The notes beneath the pieces are model-generated. The model worked only from the letters and a program-made list of their open reading frames with translations. It had not been told where the DNA came from and made no database searches. The translations under genes were made by a program, and so were the position numbers. Shown piece after piece: positions 1 to 12,110 of a stretch of 64,000 nucleotides of DNA. Origin of the DNA: Mixophyes australis (Eukaryota; Chordata; Amphibia; Anura; Limnodynastidae); NCBI GenBank assembly GCA_036250195.1, contig JAVHZZ010000011.1, positions 49,374,811 through 49,438,810 of the forward strand, read 5' to 3'. Position 1 is the first letter of the stretch. The number at the start of each line of letters is the position of its first letter.

Positions 1-480
1 AGCAGTGCTGGAGCAGTAATAGTTCAACACAGCAGGAGACTGAGAGCAAACTGAAGTAACGGAGGTAACTCGTAGTAACAGCTGATGAGTCACAGGTGTA
101 GTAGCGGCTCTGAGTGGTAGCGATAAGAGAACAGGAGCTGTCACAATGAAGTGCACTGGAGATGGTAAGATAGGTACTGGAGCAGCGATGGTTCAGCACA
201 GGCCATGAACAGAGAGCAGGCTGGAAAAGCAGAGAACCACAAGGAGAACAGGAACCAGAACCACAGGCTACAGGAAGTGAGCTTGAAGAACCGGCATTAG
301 AGAGGTGAATCCAGGAGGTTTAAATAGTGCTCCAGGAATGCTCAGCCAATGACAAGAGGAGGGAGGTCCAGAAGTGCAATAGACTTGCACCTGTGCAGAA
401 CTGAATGTAGCTGAATGAATGAATGGAGTTTGTCTGATGCTGGAACATGACGGTTTCCAGATGAATGAAATGCAGGTAAA
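1..480. repeat. Degenerate 170-bp direct duplication at the left edge
   Basis: The segment beginning ctggagcagtaatagttc at base 8 recurs in altered form at 177, so a unit of about 170 bp is present at least twice. The stretch is purine-rich and has no coding signal. It could be part of an LTR cut by the window edge, but no terminal motif is visible. Confidence 0.45.
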
Positions 481-611
481 GAGACAGGTACTATTTGCGG
501 GACCGAAGCGTTACAACTAACAGCAATTCAACTCTTGCATTACAATATATGGACACTCTAATTGCAAATTGTAAAGCGCTGCGGCATTTGCTGGCGCTAT
601 CATCATCAACA

Positions 612-770
612 TTGGCTAGTTATATAGCGCCACTAATTCCACAGCACTGTACAGAGAACTCACTCACATCAGTCAATGCCCTTTTGGAGCTTAAAGTCAA
701 AATTCCCTAACATACACATGCACAGACCAAGAGCAGCCAATTAACCTACTAGTATGTTTTTGGAGTGTAT
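612..770 (+). repeat. Dispersed LINE-like repeat fragment, copy 1
   Basis: The core runs from tatatagcgccactaattcc through a stretch on the sum of gtacagagaactcactcac to tatgtttttggagtgt. Three more copies occur at about 4,205-4,375, 50,295-50,650 and 53,875-54,190, all in the same orientation. The longer copies continue into a block resembling the 3' part of L2-type LINEs known from fish and frogs. The L2 assignment is from memory; the four-copy relationship is visible directly. Confidence 0.6.
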
Positions 771-1119
771 ATATATAAATGTTGATGTTGATGATTCTAG
801 CAAGAGAACATATACAGAATTTATATTTAGTGTAACGCAAGTATATCCTGTTATGATAAGAAAGCCCAAGTTAAAGCATTTTAGGTTTGGCAAGTTATTG
901 TTGTGCTTACCAACCCTGAGCTGCATTTCAGATAAGGGCTCTGGCTTCTGCTGAATAAAACTTCACATTATTTGAACAAGAACTTTTCCAAGAAACTTCA
1001 TTTTACCGTTCGTTCGTTTTACCAATTAGATTCTAGTTATCATTTATTTAGTACATTCGATAAATTGACAGCTAGAATCTGGCATAGGCAACATCTAAAC
1101 TTTTTCAAACCCGCAGTTA

Positions 1120-2260
1120 AATATACCCCTTGGAATTTTAAAGAAACAAATGAAGATTTTTTTGTGTGTGTGTAGGGAGGGAGGGGGGGGGGGGGAGGGG
1201 TTGCTGCTGCTACTCACACTCCACTAACACCCTGTTTTTTATCCCCTTAATAAAGAAGGTGTCCCTGACTGCCCTTGACAAAAATTGCTATGTCTGGTAG
1301 AAAAGCACTTTAAATTTTAAAGAAACAAATTAAGAAATATCTGTGTTTTTATTGGGGTGCTGCTACTCACACTCCACCAGCACTCTGGATTTTTTTCTCC
1401 TTAATAAAGACGATGAAAACACTTAGAATTTTAAAACAAGAAATTAAGAAATATATGTATTTTTGGGGGTAGTGCTACTGCTCACACTCCACCAACACCC
1501 CTTTTTTCCCCCGCTTAATAAAGAAGATGTCACTGACTGCCCCTCACAAAAATTGCTATGACTGGAAGAAAAGCACTTTGAATTTTAAAAAAACAAATTA
1601 AGAAATATCTGTGTTTCTTGTGGGCTGTGGCTGCTCACTTTCAACCGGCAACCTTTAATAAAGAATATGTCATTGACTGCCCTTTACAAAAATTGCTTTC
1701 ACTGGTAGAAAGACACTTGGAATTTTAAAAGAAGAAATTAATAAATATATTTGTTTTTTGGGAGCTGATGCTGCTGCTCACTCTCCGCTAACACCCTGTT
1801 TTGTGCCCCCTTCATAAAGAAGATGTCAATGATTGTCCCTCACAACAATAGTTTTGACTGGTAGAAAAACCTTTGGAATTTCAAAAGAAGATATTAGGAA
1901 ATATATGTGTTTTTTGGGGGTACTGCTGGTCACACTCAAACAAGACACTGGTTTTTGCCCACTTAATAAAGAAATAAAGAAGATGTCTCTGACTGCCCTT
2001 CACAACAATAGCTTTGACTGGTAGAAAAACACTTAAAAGAAAGCAATTATTAAATATATCTGTGGTTAAGGGTACTGCTCACAGTTATACAGAACCCTAT
2101 TTTTTCTCTGTTAAATACTTCAGATGTCACACTCATTGATACTGCCCCAAACAAAATTGATTTTAGTTTCACCCCCTTTGATTTTTAAAAGCAATAAATC
2201 TAATTAGTATTTGTTTTTTGGTGTGTGCTGCTTAGTCATACAGCAACAGCACCCTGTTTT
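1120..2260. repeat. Degenerate tandem array, about 155-bp unit, about 8 copies
   Basis: Each unit carries cttaataaagaagatgtc, then a gactgcccctcacaaaaattgc-like run, a ttggaattttaaaa-like run and a gctgctcacactcc-like run. The last motif occurs near 1213, 1366, 1481, 1635, 1774, 1930, 2086 and 2230, so spacing varies between 115 and 156 bp. Copies decay toward the right end, and one is shortened by an internal deletion. No protein is encoded. Confidence 0.85.
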
Positions 2261-2269
2261 TATCCACCA

Positions 2270-3140
2270 AACACTAGTTTAGAAGTCTATACCAGTATAT
2301 ATATAATAGTATACAATGATATTATTAATAATAACCAGAAGCCATCAGTCTAAATTCTCTGACACCCTATTGATCATCAGAGCACAATTCTAGCAGACTA
2401 CATAAATAAACTGCAGTTTAATGACAGGTTACTTGCTATCTATATTGCCTATCTCACCCTGTCTAACCCTCTCTACATGTGATTTTCAGAGCAGGGCACT
2501 ACAGCTACCTTTCTCTCTACATGCTAGCTCTTCTAAAATGGCAGATGAAAACAGGAGGGACAACTACAATACAAAAGATTTCAATCCAGAACTCTCGAGA
2601 TCCGACATTTCCCAGAAATTATGTTTTGGCACGTTTTGAGATCTGAAATTGGCTCGCGAACAGCCTCTGATCCCCAAAACTCGTATCTGTTGGATTAGAC
2701 AGAATCCAAACCACTCATCTCTAACAAGTAGAACAAACACTATGCACTGTGTAACAATACTGGTGGTATTATCTGAAGCCCATCAGCCAGGTAGATATCC
2801 AGTGAGTAGCCAGACATTTGCTGGTTCGGTACACATGCAGGGTTGTCAGACGTTTGCCGGGTCAGTACACAAGAGGGTAGTCACGAATAGAAGGAAGTGC
2901 ATCAAGTAGCAAGAGCTGATCAGGCAGAGTACTCAAGCAAATGTCTAAAAGAGGAAGTGCCTATTATAAGTCCAAACATGAAACGGGATCCAAGAAAGTT
3001 TCTCCTTGATGCCATTCTGGCCATCTTGGATAAGGGCAAATCTGAGGGCAAGTTTACAAATGCAGAGACCTCTAGTAGTCGGAGGTGTAAATATCAAAGT
3101 AACTGTAACTTTACACACTATCTACTTCTACTGCATTAGA
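2270..3140. other. Intron 7 stretch, no gene; possible old hAT end
   Basis: No exon-like sequence is seen. Near 2,700-2,730 the sequence aaaccactcatctctaac resembles a hAT end (reverse complement tagagatgag), but the opposite end was not found. Between 2,800 and 2,875 a segment of about 38 bp is imperfectly duplicated (cagacatttgctggttcggt versus cagacgtttgccgggtcagt). Confidence 0.4.
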
Positions 3141-3141
3141 G

Positions 3142-3416
3142 CATACTTGCCAACCTTTCCTCATTGGCTTCAGGGAGATCCTGGGGGAGGTGGACGTGTG
3201 GGGGCAGGGCTTGATGAATCGCATCATTTGGGCCCCACCCCTAAACGGTTGTCACAATTTGGGCCAATTACAACAGGGGGTGGGGCTACAATGATGCAAT
3301 ATTTGTGTCATTAAGCCCCCCCCACCACTTATCTATTGACGAGATCCGGGAGGTTGCCCTGCTCTCCCGGAACCCCGGGATGTCTCCAAAACATTCCGGG
3401 AGAGTAGGCAACTATG
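3142..3416. mobile_element. Non-autonomous DNA transposon (MITE), about 275 bp
   Basis: The ends are inverted repeats: catacttgccaac on the left and gtaggcaactatg on the right, with further complementary blocks around ccgggagagt. Flanks cattagag and cgttaaag may be an 8-bp target duplication with two changes, so the insertion looks old. No coding capacity. A related but distinct element with catacctcccaac ends lies at 62954-63169. Confidence 0.65.
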
Positions 3417-4200
3417 CGTTAAAGAAAAGCAGCTAATGAATCTCTAGAAACTGATGTGTCTTTTACATTTCTGTCTCCATTACTGAAGTCATGTTGCCTT
3501 ATCTGTCAGTCTTTGATTAAATCTTGGTCTCTATGAAAATGGCCACCTCCATAGGCATCAATACATGGACATAGGACACAATTTCTTAACTGTGTCATCC
3601 TGCCACAGATGGCAAAGCCAACCACGTCTTGTACTGGCTCAGCATCAGGGAGAATGCCAGAGTCTTCAGGGAGTGAGGATGTGGCAAGTATGCATTAGAG
3701 TCTACGATCTGCACTGTATAGGAAAATTATTCACATAGATATAATTATCTGGGGAAATTCCTTTTTACGTTAATTTTACGTTAATATTTTTCTATGGGAG
3801 TTCACTTTCAGAAAACATGGTCCCTATAGAATGTTATAATTTAAAGAACATCATTCATTTAAGTCAGTTGAAACTGGTAAACTGGCATGAATAGGAGTGA
3901 GATAAATGCACAGTCTTATATTTGATCACCAGAGGGAAAAATATAGTCCATAGGTGTTGTAAGCAGAGCAATAAAATGAAAAAACTGGATTGTGTAAAAA
4001 ATATATCGGGGTACACGGCTGTAATTAAATTAACAGGCAGAGGTCACTGGATGGACAGTGGTATGAATGAATAGAGTTAGATATTTTTGAAAGTAAATAG
4101 ACATTGGTGTCCTGCACCCATACTGCAAAAATTCAAAGATTAGGCACACAATACATTGTCAAAGCATTCATCGGTAGCCAAGAGCAGGGCTTTCCTACCT
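3417..4200. other. Intron 7 stretch, nothing recognised
   Basis: AT-rich intronic sequence with no open frame of note, no terminal repeats and no tandem structure that I can see. Confidence 0.5.
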
Positions 4201-4204
4201 TGTT

Positions 4205-4375
4205 TTCATTATATCATCAGCAGAAGCTATTTATATAGTGCCACTAATTCCGCAGCACTGTACAGAGAACTCACTCCCATCAGTCCCAGCCAATTGGAGC
4301 TTATGGTCTAATTTCTGTAACATAGACACACACACAGACCTAGAGAGACTAAGGTCAATTTAATAGCAGCCTTAT
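4205..4375 (+). repeat. Dispersed LINE-like repeat fragment, copy 2
   Basis: Same family as 612-770: agctatttatatagtgccac, then ctgtacagagaactcactcc and ttggagcttatggtcta. Truncated at both ends and non-coding. Confidence 0.6.
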
Positions 4376-4429
4376 ATGCTATGTGCTATAATGCTGCCAT
4401 TCTGAACTAAACTAGGGGACTCGTAAACA

Positions 4430-4990
4430 TTTATGTGGGAGGGAGGGCATAAAAATCACTGCCCCGGGGTAAGCTTCGTCCAACCCGGGGTAACGGGGAC
4501 TGCTCAAGACTTGTAGCAGAGGTTGTCCCCAAGAAGGTTTGTACTCACTCTGACAGCAGGGCAATCTTGACACCTTATATTGCTGCTGCAGCCTGGCTAC
4601 TGCCAGGCAGCTTGAGTGGTGGCTGTAATTAAATTATTGCTGCCTCTTGAGAGGATGTTGAGGGAGTGTTCTTTGCCCAATTTCTCCTATTTCCATGCTA
4701 CTTATTCCTGCTCATAAGCTTTTACTACATCGAGTTAAATCCCAAAGCCATCCAAGTACCTGTGACTGAGTCCAACTCTACGGGAGAATTGGCTGCTATA
4801 GGGGAAGTTCTCTCTGGCTAGTTCTAAAAGCTTATGACAGTTACTAGGAAGCTGTAACATTGTAAAGGATTATATCCTGGGTTCAGTGGTGTAATGTCAA
4901 TCTGACCTTCCACTGTTGCTATTAATTGTTAGCTTACTAATAAAAACAGTGACCTTTTGCCAAATTTACATTGGTGTCCCTGTGGTTATT
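4430..4990 (+). mobile_element. LTR-like fragment related to the Ty3/gypsy leader at 36,650
   Basis: The part at about 4,740-4,860 (agtacctgtga, ggctgctataggggaag, tagttctaaa) matches the segment at 36,970-37,050 that lies just upstream of a gypsy gag relic. An aataaaaa signal near 4,941 fits a retroelement polyadenylation site. Exact ends and a target duplication were not found, so extent and class are inferred from that similarity. Confidence 0.5.
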
Positions 4991-4999
4991 TATTTATTC

Positions 5000-6694
5000 C
5001 TTTACAGTAATACTAGGTCTGAACATGTGAAGAAGGTTTGGGTGTAATGAATGGGAGATATCAACGCTATTCAGATTATTTTTTTTTTAATTGAATCAAA
5101 GAAAGCAAATGCAATTATGTCAAGTTACAAAATTCTTCATTAAGACAATTTGCTGCAGACTTTGGCCAACATTGGTGAAAATTGGGACGATTCTGAAAGG
5201 ATTATTAGAAAATAGACTGAAAATTACTAGAAATTAACGTTAAAAGCAAAAAAAGCAAACTAAAAGTAGCTCAAAAAGACATTATTTTACCTAATTTTCA
5301 CAATTTGTAATTAAATCCAGATCCAAAAACAAAACCGAACAAAAACGTTTGTTCTAAAAAAAATCGGCAGCAAAGCCGAAATACGAAGTTGGGTTAAAAC
5401 CAACACCGGTTTCGAAACCAAAACACAATATATATTAAACTTAAAATACTGAAATAAAAATAAATGTTCCTGGACCTTTAACTTTGGACACGCTAGGTGA
5501 TTAAATATTATGGAATAAATAAAATAATGCACTGAGTTAAATGGTCAAAAATAAACATGGACATAAAAGTCATGAAGCGCAAAAAGGGCAGCTATACAAA
5601 GATTCTTAGGTATTTACATGTTTACTTACCCTAATTCAGGGTACACAGCCACTTAATGGTCTTTGAAGCATCCCCCTGAAAATTAATCTGCTCATAGCTT
5701 TTACAGATACATCTGAAAATGTGCATGGCAGTTATGAAAAATGTAAGTATTTTTAAGGTAATAAAAGAGTTATGCGCCATCCAGCAAGCTCAGATTAACA
5801 AAATAATCTTGTCCCACAAAATGAAATCTAATTTTTGTATGTTGGTGATAAAGTATGTGCACTCATGCACATACTCTGCGCTCTGAAAATCTCTTCCATC
5901 AGCCCGTCTTCCCATCTGTAGGTGCAAACATTTACACCATTACAAACACCACCATTTTTAGTATACAAATCCATACGCGCTTCCCTGTAAAATTTTGTGC
6001 AATTGTGAAAGTAGACATGTGATGTCATAAAACAGCATGTGCTGCAGGTTGCATTTTCTGCTTGCAAGTGAACCTTAAAATCTTGAAAAACCCAATTAGT
6101 TACCATTTTTTTTAAAATTTCCCCTAAAATGATAATAAAATAAAACATTTATTTTCCAATGAACTGCCAAAAATATTCATTTCTAATATGCTAATAAAAA
6201 CTCTATATAACAAAAAGTACTTGGGTAGTCTAAAAATAATATAATATAAAAGCGCTATTATTGGAAAAAAAGACATAACTTAATGTGAAAACTTGTTTGT
6301 TATTTCACGACAATATAAGAAAAACTTTTAGCCATTAAGGGTTTAATGATTGTGTGTTAAATATTAGGATTCCTGGTGTATGATTTTATTATATAATGTG
6401 AATACTGACTGATGGTAGTTTCAGGGTTAAGTATAAGGGAACCCAGCCAGGAAAGGTGCTGCTATTTCAAACCATCTCAAAGCCAATGAATGCACCCATT
6501 GTGGTTGACAGAAGCAATAGGAAGCTTGTTATGGCTGTTTAACGTAACCTTTAATTCTGTCAGCTGCAGAGCCCTAGTTAAAAAAATAATTCTTTATTTC
6601 AACTTATATGAACAAACATAACCCCAATCCCAAAGCATTACTAACCAAGTGATATATAGGCTATTAAAAAATGTATTTTCAATAATATCCAGCT
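5000..6694. other. Intron 7 stretch, AT-rich, no gene seen
   Basis: No exon-like or RNA-gene signal is visible. At 5,315-5,430 a run rich in aaaac and aaaaccg blocks resembles the subterminal aaaccaaaacc repeats of hAT-1 and may be an eroded hAT end. Confidence 0.4.
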
Positions 6695-7109
6695 ATTTAA
6701 ACTAGAGATGGACGGGCTTGGTTTCTTGAAAACCGAACCCACCTGAACTTCGGGGTTCCGAGTACCGAGTCGAGTCGGCTCGGTACTTTTGCGCTAAGTC
6801 AGATTCCAAAATGAGGCAAAACATCATGATGACGTCATCAGATCTCGGGATTTTAGTAATCTATAAATATCCTCTAGCGCCATTTGAGACAGGGATACAA
6901 AAGGGGTAGGATAGAGTGGCAAAGAGAAGAGCTCCATTGCTGAAATACTAATCTACAAGTCCTTGCAGGTTTTTTTCTTAATTTGCACTAATAAGTGTAG
7001 GGTCTAATATACACCCAAAGAGAAGAACTGCATTGGTCATTTTTCTTAATATACAAGTCCTTGAAGGCTTTTTTCTGAATTTGCACCAAAAAGTGTACGG
7101 TGTTCTCAA

Positions 7110-10100
7110 ATGGATTTACAGCAGTACACAGAAGTGCATGAACAGCAAGCAGCTGCTGCCACCAGTCCTGATGATAGTTATCCCTGTACGTCATCTGGTA
7201 AAGCCTATGTAAAAGTGCATAGTCTTTTGAAGTCAGGGGAAAAAAACAAACAAAAAAACACCTTTACCGTGTTGAAGAAAAAAAGAGCTGTAATCAACGA
7301 AAAGTTAACTGGCAATAAAAAATTTTTTTCCAACATGCCATTCTACACATGCAGTGGCAAAGAAAGAATGAGGCCTTCGCCTTTCTCTATGAGTGTGAGA
7401 TCTAAAATTGTTACTGAGGCTTCTTCTTGTAAGGTCACTCGTGACCAAGCAAGACCAAGTAATTTGGAGTCCAAAAGTGGTGCACAAATCCTGTTACGTG
7501 TAAAAGCTGAGCTGCAAGAAGACAGTAAGGCATTAGAGGAAAATGTATGCTCAGATTCAGAAATAACACCAATCCCCAAGTCCATCCACGCGTGTTATGT
7601 GTAATCGTGACCATTCTGATAGTGTACCCATAAAGAAGGCCCCTTTCAGCATTTCTGCTGATGTGTGCCTGAACAGCCCGAGTGTAGCCGGTGATACACC
7701 AATTGAAGATGCCACTTTGGAATTGGAACAGGATGAGGGGGATATTTGTGTAGCCGACGAGGGCGCTAATGAGGATGTTGATAAGGATGATGTTGTTTGT
7801 GTAAGTCCTGCACCAGTGTAAGCAGTTATGGCACGTGATAAGAAGAAGGCCATTGTCATGCCTGGACATAAAGCAAAAAAAGCCACTTCTTTTGTGTGGA
7901 ATTATTTTTAACCAAATCCTGGCAACAGTTGTCTAGCCATTTGTAGTGTATGTAAAGCCACAGTCAGTCGAGGGAGGGACCATCTTGGAACCTCATCCAT
8001 GTTACGCCATTTGACGCGAGTTCATGGCAAGGTGTTGGGAAAATCTAAGAGCTATGCTAAAAAAATAACAACAAGCAGTCCATCATCAGCTAGGACCCTT
8101 CTCTCACCTACATCCCGACAACTGCAATCTACACCCACAACACCGTCCTCATCATTATCCTCAGTAGTGATCAGAGTTAGTCCTGCATCCAAATTGGTAA
8201 TGCTAGATGACTCCTGCACTATCCTTGATTCCTCTGAATAATTCTTGAGCATTAGTCCCACTGCTGCTGCTATTGCTGCTGCTGGGGGTGAATCTCCCTC
8301 CCATAAGCAGCCCAAGAAGAAGACCACTAGTACTTTACAAAAATTAACTGTGAAACAATCTTTTGCTAGAGGAAGCAAGTATGACAGCAGTCACCCAGTC
8401 GCAAAGCGGATCACGGACGCCATGGCGACTATGCTAGTGTTAGATCTGGATCCAATATCCACTATAAACGCAGCTAGTTTTTCACAGTTAATTGAGGTTT
8501 TGTGTCCCCATTACCAAATTCCATCGCAACACCATTTTTCAAGAAAAGCTATTCCTCAACTGTACCAGAATATTCATAAAAATTTAATAATTGGGCTCAA
8601 AAATGCCATTCTACTCACTGTATACTCACAGATATGAGGACAAATGGAAGTTGGCAAACAAAAGATTATATGACTGTGACAGCCCACTGGGTTGGTCATT
8701 CGCCTTCACAAGCAGGAACAGCAGCAGCATGTACACCACTACGTAACATTTCTCACAGGCAGAATACTCTTTGTATCACCGGCTACACTAACAGGCATAC
8801 AGCTGATAATTTGTTACGAAAACTAAGGGATGTCATTGATACATGACTTATGACACTTGGACTCTCCCCAGGAAATAGCATTTCTGAAAACGCCAACAAT
8901 ATTGTGCAAGCATTACAGCTGGGTGAATTCCATCACATTCCCTGTTTTGCTCACACAATAAACTTGGTGGTGCAGAGCTTCTTGAAAAATAACCGTGAGG
9001 TGCAGGAGATTCTTTCAGTGGTCCGTACAAGCGTATTGCACAAGCCATGTCATTGGGAAAGGAGGGGGAATGTATTTCAGTCCTGCACAGTGGAGAATCT
9101 TTTCTGTGCTGTGCAAGGTGCTGAAACCATTTGAAGTTGTGACATGTGAAGTGAGTTCAAACTTTGCTAGATTGAGCCAAGTCATTCCCTTAATTCGAGT
9201 TTTGGAAAAGCAGCTTGACAAACTGAAGGAGGAACAGAAAGAAAGCAATTTCGCAACGTATGTTGGCCTTGTAGATCAAGTACTTAATTTGCTTCGCAAT
9301 GATCCAAAAGTTATTAAAATCTTGAATTCTGATCACCATGTTTTGGAGACTGTGGTTGATCCTAGGTTTAAGACCTAAGTAGTTTCTATGCTTCCAAATG
9401 ACCAAGATCTGAACAGATGCAAGGAGCTCCTGGTCAGCAAGTTGACAGCTGAACTGGTCCTTGGCTTGACGACATCTCCTTCGTCAGTTTCTCAGGCAGC
9501 TGCTGCTCGTAAGAAATTGCACTTTCCAAAGAGAAGCAGGGATGACGCAGGTGGCAAACCACAACAGTTTGACATCTGGGGGTAAATGTATCATAGTGCG
9601 GGTTGTACAAGTCGCCGGAAATCGGCGAGATGACAGCTTTAATTTAAACTGGTGCTGCCTAGTAAATGGAAACTTCCCTTTACAAGGCAGCGCCGCTTTA
9701 AATTCAAGCTGTCATCTCGCCAATTTCCGGCGACTTGTACAACCCGCACTATGATACATTTACTCCCTGGTCTGGTTTGAAAGAATTTAGCAAAAAAAGT
9801 GTGACCTCGGCCATAACTCCATCCGATCCTACTATTAACATGCAAAGGGTGGTGCAGGATTATTTTAAAGAGTTCATTGAAATCGAAATGCCACACAGTC
9901 CCTTTCGATACTGGGAGGAAAATCAATTTGGACACCCATGTACAAACTTGCTTTGCAATACCTAAGCTGCCCACCCTCCAGTGTGTAGTCAGAAAGAGTT
10001 TTCAGCACAGCTGGGAACCTTGTCAGTGATTGACGTAGAAGGTTACTTCCTAAAAATGTGGAAAAGATGATGTTCATCAAAATGAACTACATCTTCCAAG
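7110..10100 (+). pseudogene. hAT transposase pseudogene (BED finger, hATC domain)
   Basis: The start ATGGATTTACAGCAG opens a lysine/serine-rich N-terminal region containing GKERMRPSP. The frame shifts near 7,600 (NRDHSDSVPIKKAPF, SPSVAGDT). A BED-type zinc finger follows at about 7,900-8,035: CSVC, then RHLTRVHG. The hAT core runs through about 8,350-9,400 (HPVAKRITDAMATM, MTVTAHWVGHSPSQ, IPCFAHTINLVVQSF). The C-terminal hATC dimerisation domain is at about 9,850-10,100 (PFRYWEENQFGHPCTNL, then an EFSAQLGTLS-like block). Several stops and frameshifts plus a MITE insertion at 9580 make it inactive. It resembles ZBED-type hAT transposases; exact subfamily not determined. Confidence 0.9.
9580..9766. 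mobile_element. 187-bp palindromic MITE inside the hAT-1 transposase
   Basis: About 60 bp at each end are inverted copies: gtaaatgtatcatagtgcgg on the left and its complement on the right, through to gatgacagctt near the middle. It splits the transposase between FDIW and SGLKEFSKK; the rearranged copy at 23926-24092 reads FDIWAGLKDLSKK without a break, so the empty site is known. A 4-bp duplication ctgg (9576-9579, 9767-9770) is the most likely target duplication. Confidence 0.88.
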
Positions 10101-10324
10101 AGAAGGGCCTTTACCGGCAAATACATCCAAGTACTGACACTTCTGTAATGGCGGATTCCAGTGGAGATGTATTAATAGTCTGTGATGATGATGTACACAC
10201 TGATGAGGGTGAGTATGATGCTGAAGATGATGACGACAACATCTTGACAGTGTAGAATTCATTTGACAGCACTGTTGGTCTAACCTGCCTTTAGGGCATT
10301 GATAGCTGGTTTAGTGGGGGCCCA

Positions 10325-10386
10325 AACAAACCAAGCACTTCAGCCACAAAAGTGGCAGCCCTTGTTGCTGAAGTGCTTGGTTTGTT
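10325..10386. repeat. Hairpin with 20-bp perfect arms, in hAT-1 downstream region
   Basis: Arms at 10325-10344 (aacaaaccaagcacttcagc) and 10367-10386 are perfect complements separated by 22 bases. It lies downstream of the transposase frame within hAT-1, so it may be structural or a remnant of another insertion. Confidence 0.85.
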
Positions 10387-10863
10387 AAAGTGTGCATGTC
10401 CTCTGTAAGATTCAATATATGGGTGGGTTGGAAGGCCCAAGGACAATTCCATCTTGTATTACTTTTCTATTGTGAGTTTGTGACACTGGTGTGTGGCAAT
10501 GTTTTCTAGATGTGATATAAACTGCAGTGTGTTTGTTTCGTTGCTCTGTCGCTTAACATCCATCCAGCTTGCTGCACTATTTGGCTGAAAGTGTATGAAA
10601 AGCATATTGTGACCTGTGAGATGGTAAAAATTGAATGGAAATCACTGGAATTTAGTGTTAGTGAGGTTAATAATAATGTAGGTACAAAATAATACCTACA
10701 TTATGTGATTTTAGCCAAAAAAATTGAATTTTGGAAAAAATAGCTAGCCAAAACCAAAACACGCAAGGGCGGTTTTGGCAAAACCAAAACCAAAACCCAA
10801 AAGTAATCCAGATACAAAACCAAAACCAAAACACAGGGTTCAATGAGCATCTCTAATTTAAAC

Positions 10864-11539
10864 CAAACACAAAAAAGGACAATAGCCATATCATATAGCA
10901 TGAACTACTTTGTGTTTTTCCCTAATAAAATAAGGCTACTATAAGGTTTTATATTTTAACAGTATTGAGAGGATTTAAATGTAAAAAAAAAACATTGCAA
11001 TAAAATGGCTGGAAAAATGGTTCTTCTTGATGGTCAAATTCTATGTTTCTATTTTCCTAGGTCCCATAAACTATTTTTACCAGAAGTGAGTATACTTCAA
11101 GGCTCTCTCTCACTTAGAAGGGGCAGTCAAATTACATCTATTGTTGCCAAATTCAGCCAAAATATAAATGTCCATCACTGTCCAAGCACACCCATGATGC
11201 GATAGTGGACATCTTTATGTAGAAGAACCGCTTTATGTACAAGCGGTTCTTGAGATTGGGGACAGACCTCTATCGTGTGGCCAAATTCAGGGGGCTTTTC
11301 TCTGTCCTATCTAAATGAAACAGTGAACTGTGAAAGAGTAAATACTTCTGGTGGGTACACAATACCTGTGAGAACTTAGGTAATAAGTGGCATATCAATT
11401 ATTTCACATGTCAATCTTTACTAAGTAACGTATCTAGGTTGCTTGTGGTGTTATTACTTTGAAAATAGATCAACAGATGCAAAATTACATCACATTTTGA
11501 TATGACTTATGTGTTGAGATTGAAGTCAATTGTACTTAC
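10864..11539. other. TECTA: Start of intron 7, nothing recognised apart from a small hairpin
   Basis: Intronic sequence directly downstream of the exon 7 donor. A small hairpin at about 11,224-11,250 (agaaccgctt, loop, aagcggttct) is the only structure seen. Confidence 0.6.
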
Positions 11540-12110
11540 CACAGCCAGTCTGAGTTCTCCAATCACCCACCGTAATTCCCAATGCTTGACATACAAGGGC
11601 ATAAGCTTGAATAGCTTGGCACAGGCTAGTGCCATTGTCCTTGGTTCCACAAAGGTCATAAACACAGCTGTGGACAAAGGCAGTGGGGTCCACCACAGTG
11701 CCACATTCCCAAAGAGCACTCCCTGTAAGATTTATAAACCCACAGTACTCTGAGGTAAAGTATAGTGATTCGGTAGCTGCATCACACGAACTGCAGTTAT
11801 CCACACACCCAGAAGAGCATTTCCAGTCAGGGTGATACACTCTCCAGCTCTCGCCTAAATCTATCACAGATACAGCCAGTTTTCCATCTGATCGGAGGGT
11901 GTCATCCTCTGGATTTTTATTGTAGTTCCCACACAGCCCACAGGTAGAGTTAATGTATGTGCCGGGCACTGATATAGAAGCATAGTGTTCTCCATCATAC
12001 ATCACAAGTAAGCCAAAATCACTTTCCACTGCTGTTGATAATCCACTTTGGTATATTTTAATGGCTCCGTGTTCAAGGATTACTGGAAGTGAAAATATCA
12101 AATTGTTTAC
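11540..12110 (-). CDS. TECTA: TECTA coding exon 7: rest of the first VWD domain and the C8 domain
   Basis: This is the largest exon in the window: 571 nt, 190 codons plus one base, residues 398-587. Acceptor TTATTACAG, donor TGTG/GTAAGT. It carries the CGLCG motif (residues 454-458) followed by NYNKNPEDD, typical of VWD domains, and then a C8 domain with regularly spaced cysteines: [32 protein letters not shown]. Sequons include NST just before CGLCG, NLT and NGT. The single trailing base requires the next exon to begin in phase 1; that exon, expected to open a TIL-type cysteine-rich segment, is not in the window. Confidence 0.96.

Larger units (their letters stand above)
6703..10855 (+). mobile_element. 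hAT transposon hAT-1, 4,153 bp, with target site duplication
   Basis: The element starts tagagatgga and ends gagcatctcta. It is flanked by a perfect 8-bp target duplication, atttaaac (6695-6702 and 10856-10863), the hallmark of hAT insertion. The left subterminal region is rich in cgagtaccgag-type motifs; the right is rich in aaaccaaaacc repeats. It contains a broken transposase gene (7110-10,100), a nested MITE (9580-9766) and a hairpin (10325-10386). A rearranged relative lies at 21734-26455 in the opposite overall orientation. Confidence 0.93.
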
